Assembly: GCA_013177945.1 (NCBI GenBank)
Contig: JABLXW010000020.1
Location: forward strand, 62,001-126,000
Source of the DNA: Bacillota bacterium
Lineage (GTDB): Bacteria > Bacillota > DSM-12270 > Thermacetogeniales > Thermacetogeniaceae
Direction: 5' to 3'
Length of the DNA stretch: 64,000 nucleotides
Shown piece after piece: positions 44,149 to 52,541 of this stretch (positions within the stretch are counted from its first letter, which is position 1; each line of letters starts with the position of its first letter). Below the pieces are notes generated by a model. It did not search any database. It was not told where the DNA came from and worked only from the letters and a program-made list of their open reading frames with translations. Both the position numbers and the translations under genes were made by a program.

Positions 44149-45009
44149 CTAAACAGGATTCTGCCGTACGTATTCCTGGTAGGCGGCGCGCAGGCTCACC
44201 GCAGCCGGTCCCGGTCTTCCCGAACCGATGGGGAACCCGTCCAGGGAGACGAGAGGCATCACCTCAAGCAGGGAGCTGGTGAGAAAAGCCTCCTCGGCCT
44301 TCCTGAAGTCTTCGGGCAAAACGATTTTCTCCGCAACCGAAAACCCAAGTTCGCCGGCGAGAGAAAGGACGATTTCCCGGGTAATCCCCGGCAGAAGCCC
44401 GCTCTCCGGGTGGGGTGTGATGATCGAGCGGCCCTGGAAAACAAGAAAAACGTTGCTGATCGTCCCTTCGGCCACCTCCCCTTTGATGTTCAAAAAGATC
44501 CCCTCATCCGCCCCGGCCGCGGCCGCCTCCCGGCGCCCCAGCACATTTTCCAGATAGTTGAGGGATTTCAACCTCACAAGAGGGGAAAGGTGGTTGCGGG
44601 GAAAGCTGACGGTCGCGGCGCGAAAACCACGCGCATAAGCAGCAGGGGGGTAGGGTTCCCCCGGGTGGGCAGTAATGACAACGGTAGGTTTGATGCCAGG
44701 AGGGGAAAGCAGCCCCCGGGGGGACTCCCCCCGGGCTACCGTCACCCTCAGAGACCCCTCGGCGAGGCCCGAGGCCTCAAGGAGCGCTTCCACACCGGTC
44801 TTAAGCTCTTCACCTGGAAAGGGTATCTGGAGCACCTGACACCCCGCCGCCAGCCGCGCCAGGTGCCGCCTCCAGGCAAAAGGTTTTCCCCGGTAGACCC
44901 GAACCGTCTCAAACAGGCCGTCCCCGTAAAGGAACCCCCTTTCTCCAATCCCCAGCGAGGGAGCGTTCTCGGGGACCAGGCGCCCCCTCACCCAGGCAAA
45001 GCCAGGCAC
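44149..45009 (-). CDS. pabC: 4-amino-4-deoxychorismate lyase
   Basis: PLP fold-type IV enzyme releasing pyruvate from aminodeoxychorismate to make p-aminobenzoate for folate. 286 residues: GIGERGFLYGDGLFETVRVY, the PLP lysine in RLKSLNYLENVLGRREA, and EGIFLNIKGEVAEGTISNVF. It resembles IlvE but the setting after pabB makes PabC the better call. GTG at 45007-45009 overlaps the end of pabB by 22 nt. Confidence 0.9.
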   Translation of the reverse strand: MPGFAWVRGRLVPENAPSLGIGERGFLYGDGLFETVRVYRGKPFAWRRHLARLAAGCQVLQIPFPGEELKTGVEALLEASGLAEGSLRVTVARGESPRGLLSPPGIKPTVVITAHPGEPYPPAAYARGFRAATVSFPRNHLSPLVRLKSLNYLENVLGRREAAAAGADEGIFLNIKGEVAEGTISNVFLVFQGRSIITPHPESGLLPGITREIVLSLAGELGFSVAEKIVLPEDFRKAEEAFLTSSLLEVMPLVSLDGFPIGSGRPGPAAVSLRAAYQEYVRQNPV

Positions 45010-46427
45010 TCCTCAACCACCCCCTCTTCGTACCCCAGCGCCCGGAGAAGGGCGCGCGCCTTGTAAATGGTTTCCCAGTACTCCGCATCGGGGTCCGAAT
45101 CGGCGACAATCCCGCCTCCCACCTGGAAGTATGCGGTCCCGTCTTTGATGATAAAGGTGCGAATCACGATGTTTAAATCGGCAGATCCGTCAAATCCCAA
45201 ATAACCGAGGGAGCCGGTATAGATTCCCCTTTTGACAGGCTCCAGTTCCTCGATGATTTCCATCGCCCTGATTTTAGGAGCTCCGGTAATGGAGCCGCCC
45301 GGGCAGGTCGCCATCAAAAGGTCGACCAGGTCCCTGCCTGGAGCAAGGGTTCCCCTTACCGTCGAGACCAGATGAAACACGGTGGCATACTCCTCAAGGC
45401 AGATCAGTTCCGGGACGTGAACGCTTCCAAAGCTGCATACCCGCCCCAGGTCGTTGCGCTCCAGGTCGACGATCATCACCAGTTCCGCCCGGTCCTTTTC
45501 GCTGTTTAAAAGCTCCGTCCGGAGGCGCCGGTCCTCGGCAGGGGTTCTCCCCCGCCGGCGCGTCCCCTTGATGGGGCGCGTCTCCACCACCCCGTTTCTC
45601 ACCTGGAGAAACCTCTCCGGTGAAGCGCTGGCAACAACTGCTTCGGGGTAATTGAGGTAGGCAGAAAAGGGGGCAGGGTTGATCCTGCGCAGCCTGCAGT
45701 AGAGGGACCAGGGTGAGCCTGCCAGCGGGCAGGAAAAGCGCTGGGAAAGGTTGACCTGGAAAATATCTCCTGCTGCAATGTAATCCTTCGCCCGCTGGAC
45801 CGCCCTCCGGTAGGTTTCGCGGGTGAAGTGCCCTGTAATCTTCGAGGCATTTCCCGGCAGAAAGGGCTCCTCCTGTTCACGTGCCGGAAGCCGGGCAAAG
45901 CTCTGGGAAACAAGGGCCTCAAGCTCTTCCAGCCTCCGGCGCGCCCGCGCCGGGGCATTTTCGCCCGACTCAGGCAATCCGGTGGAGGTCAGGTATGCCT
46001 TCCCCTCCAGGTGATCTATTACCACCAGGCGGTCGTAAAATCCCAGATAGCAGTCAGGCAACCCCAGGTCGTCCTCGGCCCAGTTAGGGAGCTTCTCCAG
46101 CTGCCAGCCCAGATCATAGGCAAAGTAGCCGAAGGCACCCGCGGCCACCGGCACCGGAGCAGAAGAAGGAACCTGGCAGCGCCGGAGCAGTTCTTTCAAA
46201 ACAGGAAAGGGATTGGCCCTTCTTTCCCGCCAGGCTCCCCCTTCCCAGATGGCAACCCGGTCCCCTTTCGACCTGAAGACCAGGAAGGGGTCGCTTCCCA
46301 GAAAAGAGTAGCGCCCCAAACGCTCGGGGTTCATTCCGCTGTCCAGGAAGAAGCTGAAGGGCCGCTCCCTTAAGAGTTCGAAGACCTGAACCGGATCGAA
46401 AGGGCCGGTTTCTTTAATAATCATCAT
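44988..46427 (-). CDS. pabB: Aminodeoxychorismate synthase component I
   Basis: 479 residues of the chorismate-utilising family: an N-terminal anthranilate-synthase-type domain (PFSFFLDSGMNPERLGRYSF) and a catalytic domain with RETYRRAVQRAKDYIAAGDIFQVNLSQRF, ETRPIKGTRRRG, and CPGGSITGAPKIRAMEIIEELE. The PIKG lysine is the nucleophile that separates PabB from TrpE (usually PIAGT). ATG at 46425-46427 behind AGGGGG, overlapping aroF by 14 nt. It works with the glutaminase at 47319. Confidence 0.92.
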   Translation of the reverse strand: MMIIKETGPFDPVQVFELLRERPFSFFLDSGMNPERLGRYSFLGSDPFLVFRSKGDRVAIWEGGAWRERRANPFPVLKELLRRCQVPSSAPVPVAAGAFGYFAYDLGWQLEKLPNWAEDDLGLPDCYLGFYDRLVVIDHLEGKAYLTSTGLPESGENAPARARRRLEELEALVSQSFARLPAREQEEPFLPGNASKITGHFTRETYRRAVQRAKDYIAAGDIFQVNLSQRFSCPLAGSPWSLYCRLRRINPAPFSAYLNYPEAVVASASPERFLQVRNGVVETRPIKGTRRRGRTPAEDRRLRTELLNSEKDRAELVMIVDLERNDLGRVCSFGSVHVPELICLEEYATVFHLVSTVRGTLAPGRDLVDLLMATCPGGSITGAPKIRAMEIIEELEPVKRGIYTGSLGYLGFDGSADLNIVIRTFIIKDGTAYFQVGGGIVADSDPDAEYWETIYKARALLRALGYEEGVVEECLALPG

Positions 46428-47292
46428 TGGCAACCCCCTGGCTGATTTTCAGTGTTCTCCCGGCGCGGCAAATCCACTCTTCATCCCTGACCAGACGGCC
46501 GACGGCCCGCGCCACCCTTCTTAAATCCCGCACCAGCCGGGAAAATTCTTTCAAGTTCAGAGACTGCCGGCCGTCGCAGAGGGCCGCTGCCGGATTGGGG
46601 TGCACTTCGATGAGGAGGCCGTCGGCCCCGGCGGCAACGGCGGCCCGCGCCAGCGCTCCGACAAGCTCCCGCTTCCCGGCGGCATGACTGGGGTCCACCA
46701 CCACCGGATAGGGGCCCAGCTCTTTCAGGACCGGCACCGCACTCAGGTCCAGGGTGTTCCTGGTCTGGGTCTCGAAGGTGCGGATTCCCCGTTCGCACAA
46801 GATAATTTCCTCATTCCCTGCCGCCCTGATGTGCTCCGCCGCCAGCAGCCATTCCTCGCAGGTTGCAGCCATGCCCCGCTTCAGCAGAACGGGGCGTCCG
46901 CTTCTCCCGACCTCCCGGAGCAGGGCAAAGTTCTGCATGTTCCGGCTCCCAACCTGCAAGATGTCTGCGTAAGCCGCCACCAGCTCCACGTCCCGGGGGT
47001 CCAGGACCTCGGTGACAACAGCCATTCCCGTGAACTCCCTGGCCTCCGCCAGGATCTGGAGCCCAGCCCTGCCCAGGCCTGCAAAACTGTAAGGGCTGGT
47101 CCGGGGCTTGAAAGCTCCCCCTCTCAGCACCCGCACCCCTATCTGGCGCAGGGCGCGGGCGCAGGCCAGAAGGGACTCCCTTTCTTCCACAGCGCAGGGC
47201 CCCGCCATCAGGACGACCTCGGGGCTCCCGAAAACAACCTCTCCCACCGCGACCGTCTTCTTGGGCTCGCGGGGCTGCAGGTGGTCTTCCAT
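46414..47292 (-). CDS. aroF: 3-deoxy-7-phosphoheptulonate synthase (class I beta)
   Basis: First shikimate-pathway enzyme: PEP plus erythrose-4-phosphate gives DAHP. About 292 residues: MAGPCAVEERESL, GGAFKPRTSPYSFAGLG, LKRGMAATCEEWL, ILCERGIRTFE, and DPSHAAGKRELV. There is no FeeS-like N-terminal ACT or fused chorismate mutase, so feedback control is not evident. ATG at 47290-47292 is 8 nt after GGGGGG. It lies between pabA and pabB, boosting chorismate supply for this branch. Confidence 0.94.
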   Translation of the reverse strand: MEDHLQPREPKKTVAVGEVVFGSPEVVLMAGPCAVEERESLLACARALRQIGVRVLRGGAFKPRTSPYSFAGLGRAGLQILAEAREFTGMAVVTEVLDPRDVELVAAYADILQVGSRNMQNFALLREVGRSGRPVLLKRGMAATCEEWLLAAEHIRAAGNEEIILCERGIRTFETQTRNTLDLSAVPVLKELGPYPVVVDPSHAAGKRELVGALARAAVAAGADGLLIEVHPNPAAALCDGRQSLNLKEFSRLVRDLRRVARAVGRLVRDEEWICRAGRTLKISQGVANDDY

Positions 47293-47318
47293 TGCAATAA
47301 CCCCCCTTCCGAATCGGT

Positions 47319-47930
47319 TCACGGCACAGGCCTGCCCGCCCGGGCAAAATTCCTGTTCCAGGCCTCTGCCTGCTCTAAGAAGTTGCGCAGAAGGGGCTTC
47401 CCCTCTTCCGTGAGGATGGACTCCGGATGAAACTGGACCCCCTCCACAAAAAACTCTCTGTGCCGGATCCCCATGATCTCCCCCTGATCGGTTTCGGCGG
47501 CAATCTCAAGACAGGGAGGGAGGGTTTCCCGCCGCACGATCAGGGAGTGGTAGCGTGTCGCCTCGAAAGGATTCTTTAAACCGGTATAAATCGTGCGCCC
47601 GTCGTGGTAAATGAGGGAGGTCTTCCCGTGCATCAAGCGGGGCGCCCGGACGACTTCCCCTCCGAAGGCCTGGCCGATCGCTTGGTGGCCGAGACAAACG
47701 CCTAAAATGGGGATCTTTCCTGCAAAGCGGGCAATCAAATCCAGGCAGATCCCTGCCTCGTTGGGGGTGCAGGGGCCCGGTGAAAGGAGGATTGCCGTTG
47801 GAGCCAGCGCCTCAATTTCTGCCAGCGTAATGGCATCGTTCCGGTAGACCTTGATCTCCTGACCCATTTCCCCCAGATACTGAACCAGGTTAAAAGTAAA
47901 GGAATCATAGTTGTCGATCATCAAAAGCAA
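47319..47930 (-). CDS. pabA: Glutamine amidotransferase, component II of ADC/anthranilate synthase
   Basis: 203 residues, class I amidotransferase: [15 protein letters not shown], oxyanion strand [13 protein letters not shown], nucleophile Cys in [15 protein letters not shown], and the His-Glu pair in [13 protein letters not shown]. It supplies ammonia to PabB and possibly to TrpE, as the shared TrpG of Bacillus does. TTG at 47928-47930 with GGAGGGG upstream; an ATG three codons in is less well spaced. First gene of an operon whose leader carries a TRAP-like site. Confidence 0.92.
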   Translation of the reverse strand: MLLMIDNYDSFTFNLVQYLGEMGQEIKVYRNDAITLAEIEALAPTAILLSPGPCTPNEAGICLDLIARFAGKIPILGVCLGHQAIGQAFGGEVVRAPRLMHGKTSLIYHDGRTIYTGLKNPFEATRYHSLIVRRETLPPCLEIAAETDQGEIMGIRHREFFVEGVQFHPESILTEEGKPLLRNFLEQAEAWNRNFARAGRPVP

Positions 47931-48008
47931 GGTATCCCCTCCCTAAATTGCCTGCAATCGGGATTACACCAATCCGAACGTTCCCAACCTGCCCAACTCT
48001 TCAGTAAC

Positions 48009-48034
48009 AAAAAAACCAGTACCGAAGTACTGGT
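48009..48034 (-). terminator. Leader terminator (attenuator) of the pabA operon
   Basis: On the minus strand ACCAGTAC and GTACTGGT form an 8-bp stem closed by a TTCG tetraloop, followed by seven T. It lies in the leader, 79 bp before pabA and 16 nt after the TRAP-like repeats, so it controls read-through. Confidence 0.9.
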
Positions 48035-48049
48035 CCGCATCCCAGACAG

Positions 48050-48103
48050 CTCCGCGTCGTCTCATCTCGGCTTCCCTCGGCTCACCTCGTCTCAACTCAT
48101 CTT
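48050..48103 (-). promoter_or_regulatory. TRAP (MtrB) binding site candidate: eleven spaced triplets
   Basis: On the minus strand the leader reads AAG, five GAG, AAG, two GAG, GAC and a final GAG, nearly all separated by exactly two bases (the last by three). Eleven (G/U/A)AG triplets with 2-3 nt spacing is the target of the 11-subunit Trp RNA-binding attenuation protein. In Bacillus TRAP also controls trpG/pabA. Tryptophan-loaded TRAP bound here would favour the terminator just downstream. The antiterminator pairing was not resolved. Confidence 0.75.
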
Positions 48104-48149
48104 ATGCAGTTTTAAATTAATTTAATTTCACTCCTATACCCTGCCCTTA

Positions 48150-48178
48150 ACTTTACCACAGCCGCCTCCAGGTGTCAA
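48150..48178 (-). promoter_or_regulatory. Sigma-A promoter of the pabA operon
   Basis: On the minus strand TTGACA (48173-48178) and TAAAGT (48150-48155) are 17 bp apart. The transcript would start near 48143 and have a leader of about 210 nt. Confidence 0.85.
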
Positions 48179-48235
48179 CCTGCATTTCCGGCTCAATTTC
48201 GAAAGCTCCCCAAGTTTAGTTTCAAGCTGGCAGCC

Positions 48236-48448
48236 TTAAACCGCAAGTGCGCCGTATCCATTTTCGATGAACTTCTGAATGTGAGTAGTTTTGAAATTGT
48301 GGTCGTCCATCCCGGCAGGGTAGTACTTCCCGTCCACATAGTCAAACCCCATGACCGATTGATGCGTCTTGATTCTCCTGCCGAAGAACTCTTCGCTGAA
48401 CCTGTCCACAGCCTCTTTGCTTATCGCGCAGTTGTCGGCCTCATTCAA
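48236..48448 (-). CDS. Hypothetical small protein
   Basis: 70 residues from a TTG at 48446-48448 with GGGAG 7 nt upstream. No family recognised. The sequence (SKEAVDRFSEEFFGRRIKTH, FDYVDGKYYPAGMDDHNF) looks protein-like, not antisense, but it may be the C-terminal end of a decayed gene. It lies between the pabA promoter and a frameshifted gene, in a stretch with otherwise no clear coding content. Confidence 0.35.
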   Translation of the reverse strand: MNEADNCAISKEAVDRFSEEFFGRRIKTHQSVMGFDYVDGKYYPAGMDDHNFKTTHIQKFIENGYGALAV

Positions 48449-48717
48449 CAGTTGCTCCCGGTCCGGCCCGTCATATCACTGTTTTTCTCAATCGATTAGT
48501 GTGCCATGGCCTCAATAATCCTACCCCCAAACTTTCGCCTTGCCTCCAAACTTTTTATCACCGGTAATTGCCTATTCATAGCTACCACCTGACATTTTTA
48601 CTCACGCTTAACATCCCAGCCTCCTGGCGCCTCCCGCGCAGGCAAAAGTAGCTAAGATTTTGGCAGCGGAGCGCACCCTCAACGACCTCGGGAGCCCCGG
48701 AGAGGAAATTTCCAGCT

Positions 48718-49037
48718 TCATAATCGAAACCTGGCGGCTTTTCCCCACCAGTAAACCCGGTAGATTTCCTTTTTCACCGGAACCTGATCTTCCCCGTCTT
48801 TCGCGTAGCCGTACACTTCAATGGTGTAGGCGAAGAGATCGAAGTAGACATGGCGCCCTCCCCGGGCATCCAGATCCGGGTTCTGCCTTTCAAAGGCATT
48901 TTCGGCCATCACCTGAGCCTCATCCGCATCCACAGGGTATTCAGCAACAGAAAGCTTCCGCCCGGCAGCAACAGGAAGACGGCAAGCAACAAAAGGGCGC
49001 AGCTTAAGAAGAAATCCCGCCTGCTTACAAAAAACAT
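48718..49037 (-). pseudogene. Frameshifted small exported protein
   Basis: An ATG at 49035-49037 with an excellent AGGAGGAGG site opens a signal-peptide-like start (SRRDFFLSCALLLLAVFLLL). That frame soon hits a stop, but from about 48960 another frame continues with AEYPVDADEAQVMAENAFER ... VKKEIYRVYWWGKAARFRL to a stop at 48718. Joined, they would make a secreted or lipid-anchored protein of about 105 residues. One indel (mutation or sequencing error) explains it. Family unknown. Confidence 0.55.
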
Positions 49038-49157
49038 GGTCCTCCTCCTACCCTTAGTTGTTTAACTTCCTGCCTTCCTGAAGAAAAGCGTTCCATAGAT
49101 TTTTACCGAACTTCGTTTGATTTTCTTACAGACCGGTACGGTTCAAAAAGGCACAAA

Positions 49158-49310
49158 CACAAACAGGGGCACAAACAGGGGGCAAACAGGGGGACGGTTC
49201 TGCTGTTTGTCCCCTTCATGGCTTACAAACGGGGGGCGGTTCTACTGTTTGTCCCTTTGTTTGGATGCGCAAACATGAGGACCGTCCCTTTGTTTGTGTG
49301 TGCCTTTGTT
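49158..49310. repeat. REP-like palindromic repeats
   Basis: Several short copies of acaaacaggggg, gggacggttctgctgtttg and the reverse-type caaacatgaggaccgtccc lie back to back. The same words flank transposase remnants at 53166-53414 and 54510-54761. They resemble repeats associated with REP-type tyrosine transposases of Firmicutes. Confidence 0.75.
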
Positions 49311-49332
49311 TGTGTAGGTTCATTACTGCAGT

Positions 49333-49791
49333 TCACACTACAGGCATTTTCCCGAACTTATTCTGCTCGTATAACTGAAGCAGTTCCTTGCCGATGTCCG
49401 GGTTGAGCCGGCTGACCTGCATCAGATAGAGGAGTGCAATCCCCTCGTAATTGATGTTTTCCCCCAGCAAGGCCAGTTCCAGGGCGCTGCGGGTGACGTT
49501 AATGACGCATTCCTCTTCGTGGTTGTCGCGGCATCCCTGGCACTGCAGCAGCACCTCTGCCAGGGCAAGGATCAGGTCGGGCTGGTAGTAGGCCCGGAAG
49601 TCGCGCCTGGGAAGATGCCGGGTGCCCCCGGGAATTCTAAAGGAGTGCTTTTGTTGAGAATAGTCGAGGGCTATCTGGCAGTACCCGATCAGGCAGCTGA
49701 CCTTTTCGCATTTGTTGCACTCCGCTTCGGTTTTACAGCAGCGGTCCACTGCCGCCCGTACCTTTTCGAGGTTGATGTCTCCGGAAGCCAC
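49333..49791 (-). CDS. Cys-rich protein next to sulfite-reductase-like gene
   Basis: 152 residues, no family named with certainty. An N-terminal cysteine array (DRCCKTEAECNKCEKVSCLIGYC) and a second group (LQCQGCRDNHEEEC) could bind a metal or Fe-S cluster; the rest is helical (ALELALLGENINYEGIALLYLMQ). GTG at 49789-49791 is 7 nt after GGGGGG and 3 nt after the SiR-like gene, so it is a co-transcribed partner. Its last codons are duplicated at 54440-54492. Confidence 0.65.
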   Translation of the reverse strand: MASGDINLEKVRAAVDRCCKTEAECNKCEKVSCLIGYCQIALDYSQQKHSFRIPGGTRHLPRRDFRAYYQPDLILALAEVLLQCQGCRDNHEEECVINVTRSALELALLGENINYEGIALLYLMQVSRLNPDIGKELLQLYEQNKFGKMPVV

Positions 49792-49794
49792 GGC

Positions 49795-50511
49795 TCAACC
49801 CCCCAGTCCGGCAAAGCTGAGAAAGTCGCTTTCTTCCTGGCTGCGGTACTTCGCGAGGAAATCTTCGGAAGGAAGAAACCTTTCGAGGCCGACCCTTTCG
49901 ATGGTGTTGCAGATCCGCTCTTTCGGCTCGGCGCATTCCGTATAGGTCTCGAGAATGGCTTCCAGCAAAGCAACGGCACCTTCGCCGTTAATACCTTCGG
50001 CTATCAGCGTTCCGTGTACCGGCTTCCGGCTTCCCCCCCGTCCCCCGAGGTAGATGCTGTACGCATCTTCACCTGTGGCTACAATGCCGTAATCGGCGCA
50101 GTACGGGTCCGTACAGCCCCGGTGGCAGCCGGCAACGGAGATTTTAAAATCCCGGGGTGTGGGGCGGTTCATAAACCTCTCCTGCAGTTCCCCACCCAGG
50201 CTGAAAACGTCGCTGAGGGCGCGCTGGCACAAGTCTTTGTTGCCGGCGCAGGCCTTGACGTTGCGAACGATTTCTCCAAAAACCCCGATGCGCAAACCCA
50301 GCGCGGCAACTCCTTTTCTCAGTTCTTCCAGCCTGTCCGACGGTATTAAAAAGATCAATGTCTGGCGGGTGGTCATCTTGCAGTACTGGCAACCGGTTGT
50401 TTCCGCCAGCTTCCCCAGTCCGGCGAGCTGTGCCGGGGTCAGCAGCCCGCATTTGGATACAATTCCGACGCCAAGGACCCCTGAACGTTGTCTGAAAATG
50501 GCGTCTCCCAC
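49795..50511 (-). CDS. Small siroheme/Fe-S sulfite or nitrite reductase-like protein
   Basis: 238 residues, the size of assimilatory-type small sulfite reductases, not the 500-residue enzymes. The coupled siroheme-[4Fe-4S] motif is present: Cys88 and Cys95 (CAGNKDLC) and Cys129 and Cys133 (CHRGC), with a ferredoxin-like N-terminal lobe (CQYCKMTTRQTLIFLIP). GTG at 50509-50511, 9 nt after GAGGAG. The substrate cannot be told from sequence: sulfite, nitrite, or a non-catalytic siroheme role. Siroheme would come from the CobA/HemD branch. Confidence 0.83.
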   Translation of the reverse strand: MGDAIFRQRSGVLGVGIVSKCGLLTPAQLAGLGKLAETTGCQYCKMTTRQTLIFLIPSDRLEELRKGVAALGLRIGVFGEIVRNVKACAGNKDLCQRALSDVFSLGGELQERFMNRPTPRDFKISVAGCHRGCTDPYCADYGIVATGEDAYSIYLGGRGGSRKPVHGTLIAEGINGEGAVALLEAILETYTECAEPKERICNTIERVGLERFLPSEDFLAKYRSQEESDFLSFAGLGG

Positions 50512-50733
50512 TCTTGATCACTCCTCTTATTTGAATACTGTCCAGCTGTCAAGCAACTGGAAGCAAAAATATTATCCTTTATGTTTTTTTTCATGTGGAG
50601 AGCATAGTTGTCCGCATTTACAGGCGCAGAGTAATCTAAAACAGCTATTGGAACAAATCCAATTTTGTAATCATTATAATTTAATGGACAAAAAAATGCA
50701 ACAGTTACCACAGCCCCGTCGGCATCACTTTAT

Positions 50734-51945
50734 TTAACCGGGAGATGCCGACTCGAAAAACGGGGCAAGTTCGGTCTTGCTCGACAAGAGGGCCGTTGCA
50801 ACTTTCCTTTCCATTAAGCGTTCTTTTACCTGCAGATTCAAAATGCCTTCAACTTCTTCCCATTTAAGGCGATGCCGGTAGGGCCGCTCTTCGCTGAGGG
50901 CGGTAAAAATGTCCGCGGCTCTAACCAACTGGGATGGCAGGTCCAGCTCTCTGCCGGTCTTTCTAAAAGGATAACCATTGGCGTCGGGCCGCTCGTGGTG
51001 GAACGCCGCCCATTCCGCCAGGGGCGATTGCGGGGCTGCCGTCTTCAGCCACCAGTAGGTGTAATAAGGGTGCTGTTTAATGATATTGAACTCGGTTTCG
51101 GTGAGGGCACCTGGCTTCTCAAGCAACTCCTCGGGAACGGTTACTTTTCCGAGATCGTGCAGCAAACCTGCAACTTCCAGCAAGGCACAGTCTTCTTGCA
51201 GCAATCCGGTTTTTTGGCCGAGGAGGCGCGCTGTCCGGGCGACCCTGAGGGAGTGCCCATAGGTAAAAGGGCTTTTGGCGTCGATGATCCTGGCGAACAA
51301 TTCCGCTATTTTGAGCAGATCGCCCGTTTCTACGGCAATGGAACGGTAAGGAATGAGGGGGATCAGGTGCTCGTCTATCCAGGGCGACTGCAGCTCCAGC
51401 CAGAAACTCTCCTTATTCGAAAGCTTTTCGAACAGGGAGACGAGATCCGGGTCGAACACCTCCCCTGCAAGTTCCCGCAGGCGGGTTAAAATCTCCCGGC
51501 GCTGGTCGAGTATGTTGAGATCGCTCCGGAGCAGGACATCAACCCGGTCAACCAGGTGAATAATGCGGCTGGCGAGCGGTATATCCGTTCTGCTCTTTCC
51601 TGTCTGGTTTCCTCCCTTCCAGCGATCGTGGTGGGAGAGGACGATACAGGCGATGGAATCGAGGAACCCGCTGGAAAATAACTTATAACCGCGCAAGCAG
51701 TGATCGTATGTGTCCATAATATCGAAGCTTGCCAGATCCAGCTTTTCCCGCCAGGTCACCGCCCCCGCATCGTGCAGGATGGATGCCTTGAAAAGCTCAA
51801 ACAGGGCATTTTTGCCCAGCCCGGCGGACTTTCCCAGCTGCAGGGACATCAGCGCAACCCGCTTGTGGTGGTGCGTGATTCCCGTGCCGGCGAAATCGAG
51901 ACTGTGGGACAGGTTCAGGAGCAATCTTACGAGATTAATTTTCAT
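50734..51945 (-). CDS. Tandem HD / HD-GYP domain protein
   Basis: 403 residues with two HD-type halves. The N-terminal half has HHKRVALMS, SILHDAGA and LSHHDRWKGG; the C-terminal half has YGHSLRVARTARLLG, GLLHDLGKVTVPEELL and FHHERPDANGYPFR, the last carrying the GYP signature. Probably a cyclic dinucleotide phosphodiesterase or a signalling HD protein of two-domain type. It lies between the SiR-like gene (222 bp away, no other gene in the gap) and fur. Confidence 0.87.
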   Translation of the reverse strand: MKINLVRLLLNLSHSLDFAGTGITHHHKRVALMSLQLGKSAGLGKNALFELFKASILHDAGAVTWREKLDLASFDIMDTYDHCLRGYKLFSSGFLDSIACIVLSHHDRWKGGNQTGKSRTDIPLASRIIHLVDRVDVLLRSDLNILDQRREILTRLRELAGEVFDPDLVSLFEKLSNKESFWLELQSPWIDEHLIPLIPYRSIAVETGDLLKIAELFARIIDAKSPFTYGHSLRVARTARLLGQKTGLLQEDCALLEVAGLLHDLGKVTVPEELLEKPGALTETEFNIIKQHPYYTYWWLKTAAPQSPLAEWAAFHHERPDANGYPFRKTGRELDLPSQLVRAADIFTALSEERPYRHRLKWEEVEGILNLQVKERLMERKVATALLSSKTELAPFFESASPG

Positions 51946-51972
51946 GGCTTATCACCTTGTGTCGTGCATTCC

Positions 51973-52425
51973 TTATTTCTGGCGTTTCTTTCGGCAACCG
52001 GGACAAATGCCGTACAGGTTGACGGCGTAGCTCTCCGCCAGAAATTCGCCCAGCTCCCTGGGCAAGTCCAGCCTGGGAAAATCCAGTTCGATATCGTAAA
52101 CCCTGCCGCAGCCCCGGCAGAGGAAGTGACCGTGGGGCTGGGGATTGGGATCGAAACGTTTTCGCACCGGGTCGATATTCAATTCCTGCAGTTCCCCCGC
52201 TTTTGCGAGGGTTTCCACCGTGCCGTAGACTGTTGCCAGGGAAAGGGACGGGTAGAGCGGCTTAAGCCGCTGGTAGATCTCCTCCGCGGAAGGATGCGAC
52301 GTATTGCCGTCAAGAAATTCAAGAATTGCCAGTCGTTGGGGAGTTGCCTTCAACCCCAGCCGGTTCAGCTTTTCCGACAAGGCCATCCTCTTTTTTTCGC
52401 CGAAATTCTTTGTACTGGCTCCCAT
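51973..52425 (-). CDS. Fur-family metalloregulator
   Basis: 150 residues: winged helix (LKATPQRLAILEFLDGNTSHPSAEEIYQRL, SLATVYGTVETLAKAGEL) and dimerisation domain with two zinc-type Cys pairs (CRGCG and CPGC). It could be Fur, PerR or Zur; KRFDPNPQPHGHFLC is of the PerR/Fur type but does not decide. ATG at 52423-52425 with AGGAG 10 nt upstream. A role in iron or oxidative control of nearby genes is possible but unproven. Confidence 0.9.
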   Translation of the reverse strand: MGASTKNFGEKKRMALSEKLNRLGLKATPQRLAILEFLDGNTSHPSAEEIYQRLKPLYPSLSLATVYGTVETLAKAGELQELNIDPVRKRFDPNPQPHGHFLCRGCGRVYDIELDFPRLDLPRELGEFLAESYAVNLYGICPGCRKKRQK

Positions 52426-52541
52426 AGATATCTGGCTCCTACAATAAATACGCTTTTGTAATTATTATTGATTAAAAGTAATTAAATTGCAATCATTGAG
52501 ACATTCGATGAAATAGCCGCAGCCTGTGTCTTTTGATGCCT

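Noticed and set aside
49158-49310. CRISPR array from the clustered short repeats
   Set aside because: Repeat units vary in length and orientation, have no uniform spacers and no cas genes nearby; they match REP-type palindromes instead.
50439-50711. 90-codon minus-strand frame upstream of the SiR-like gene
   Set aside because: It runs into the start of the SiR-like gene in another phase, is AT-rich, and resembles no protein; the region is more likely the SiR promoter area.
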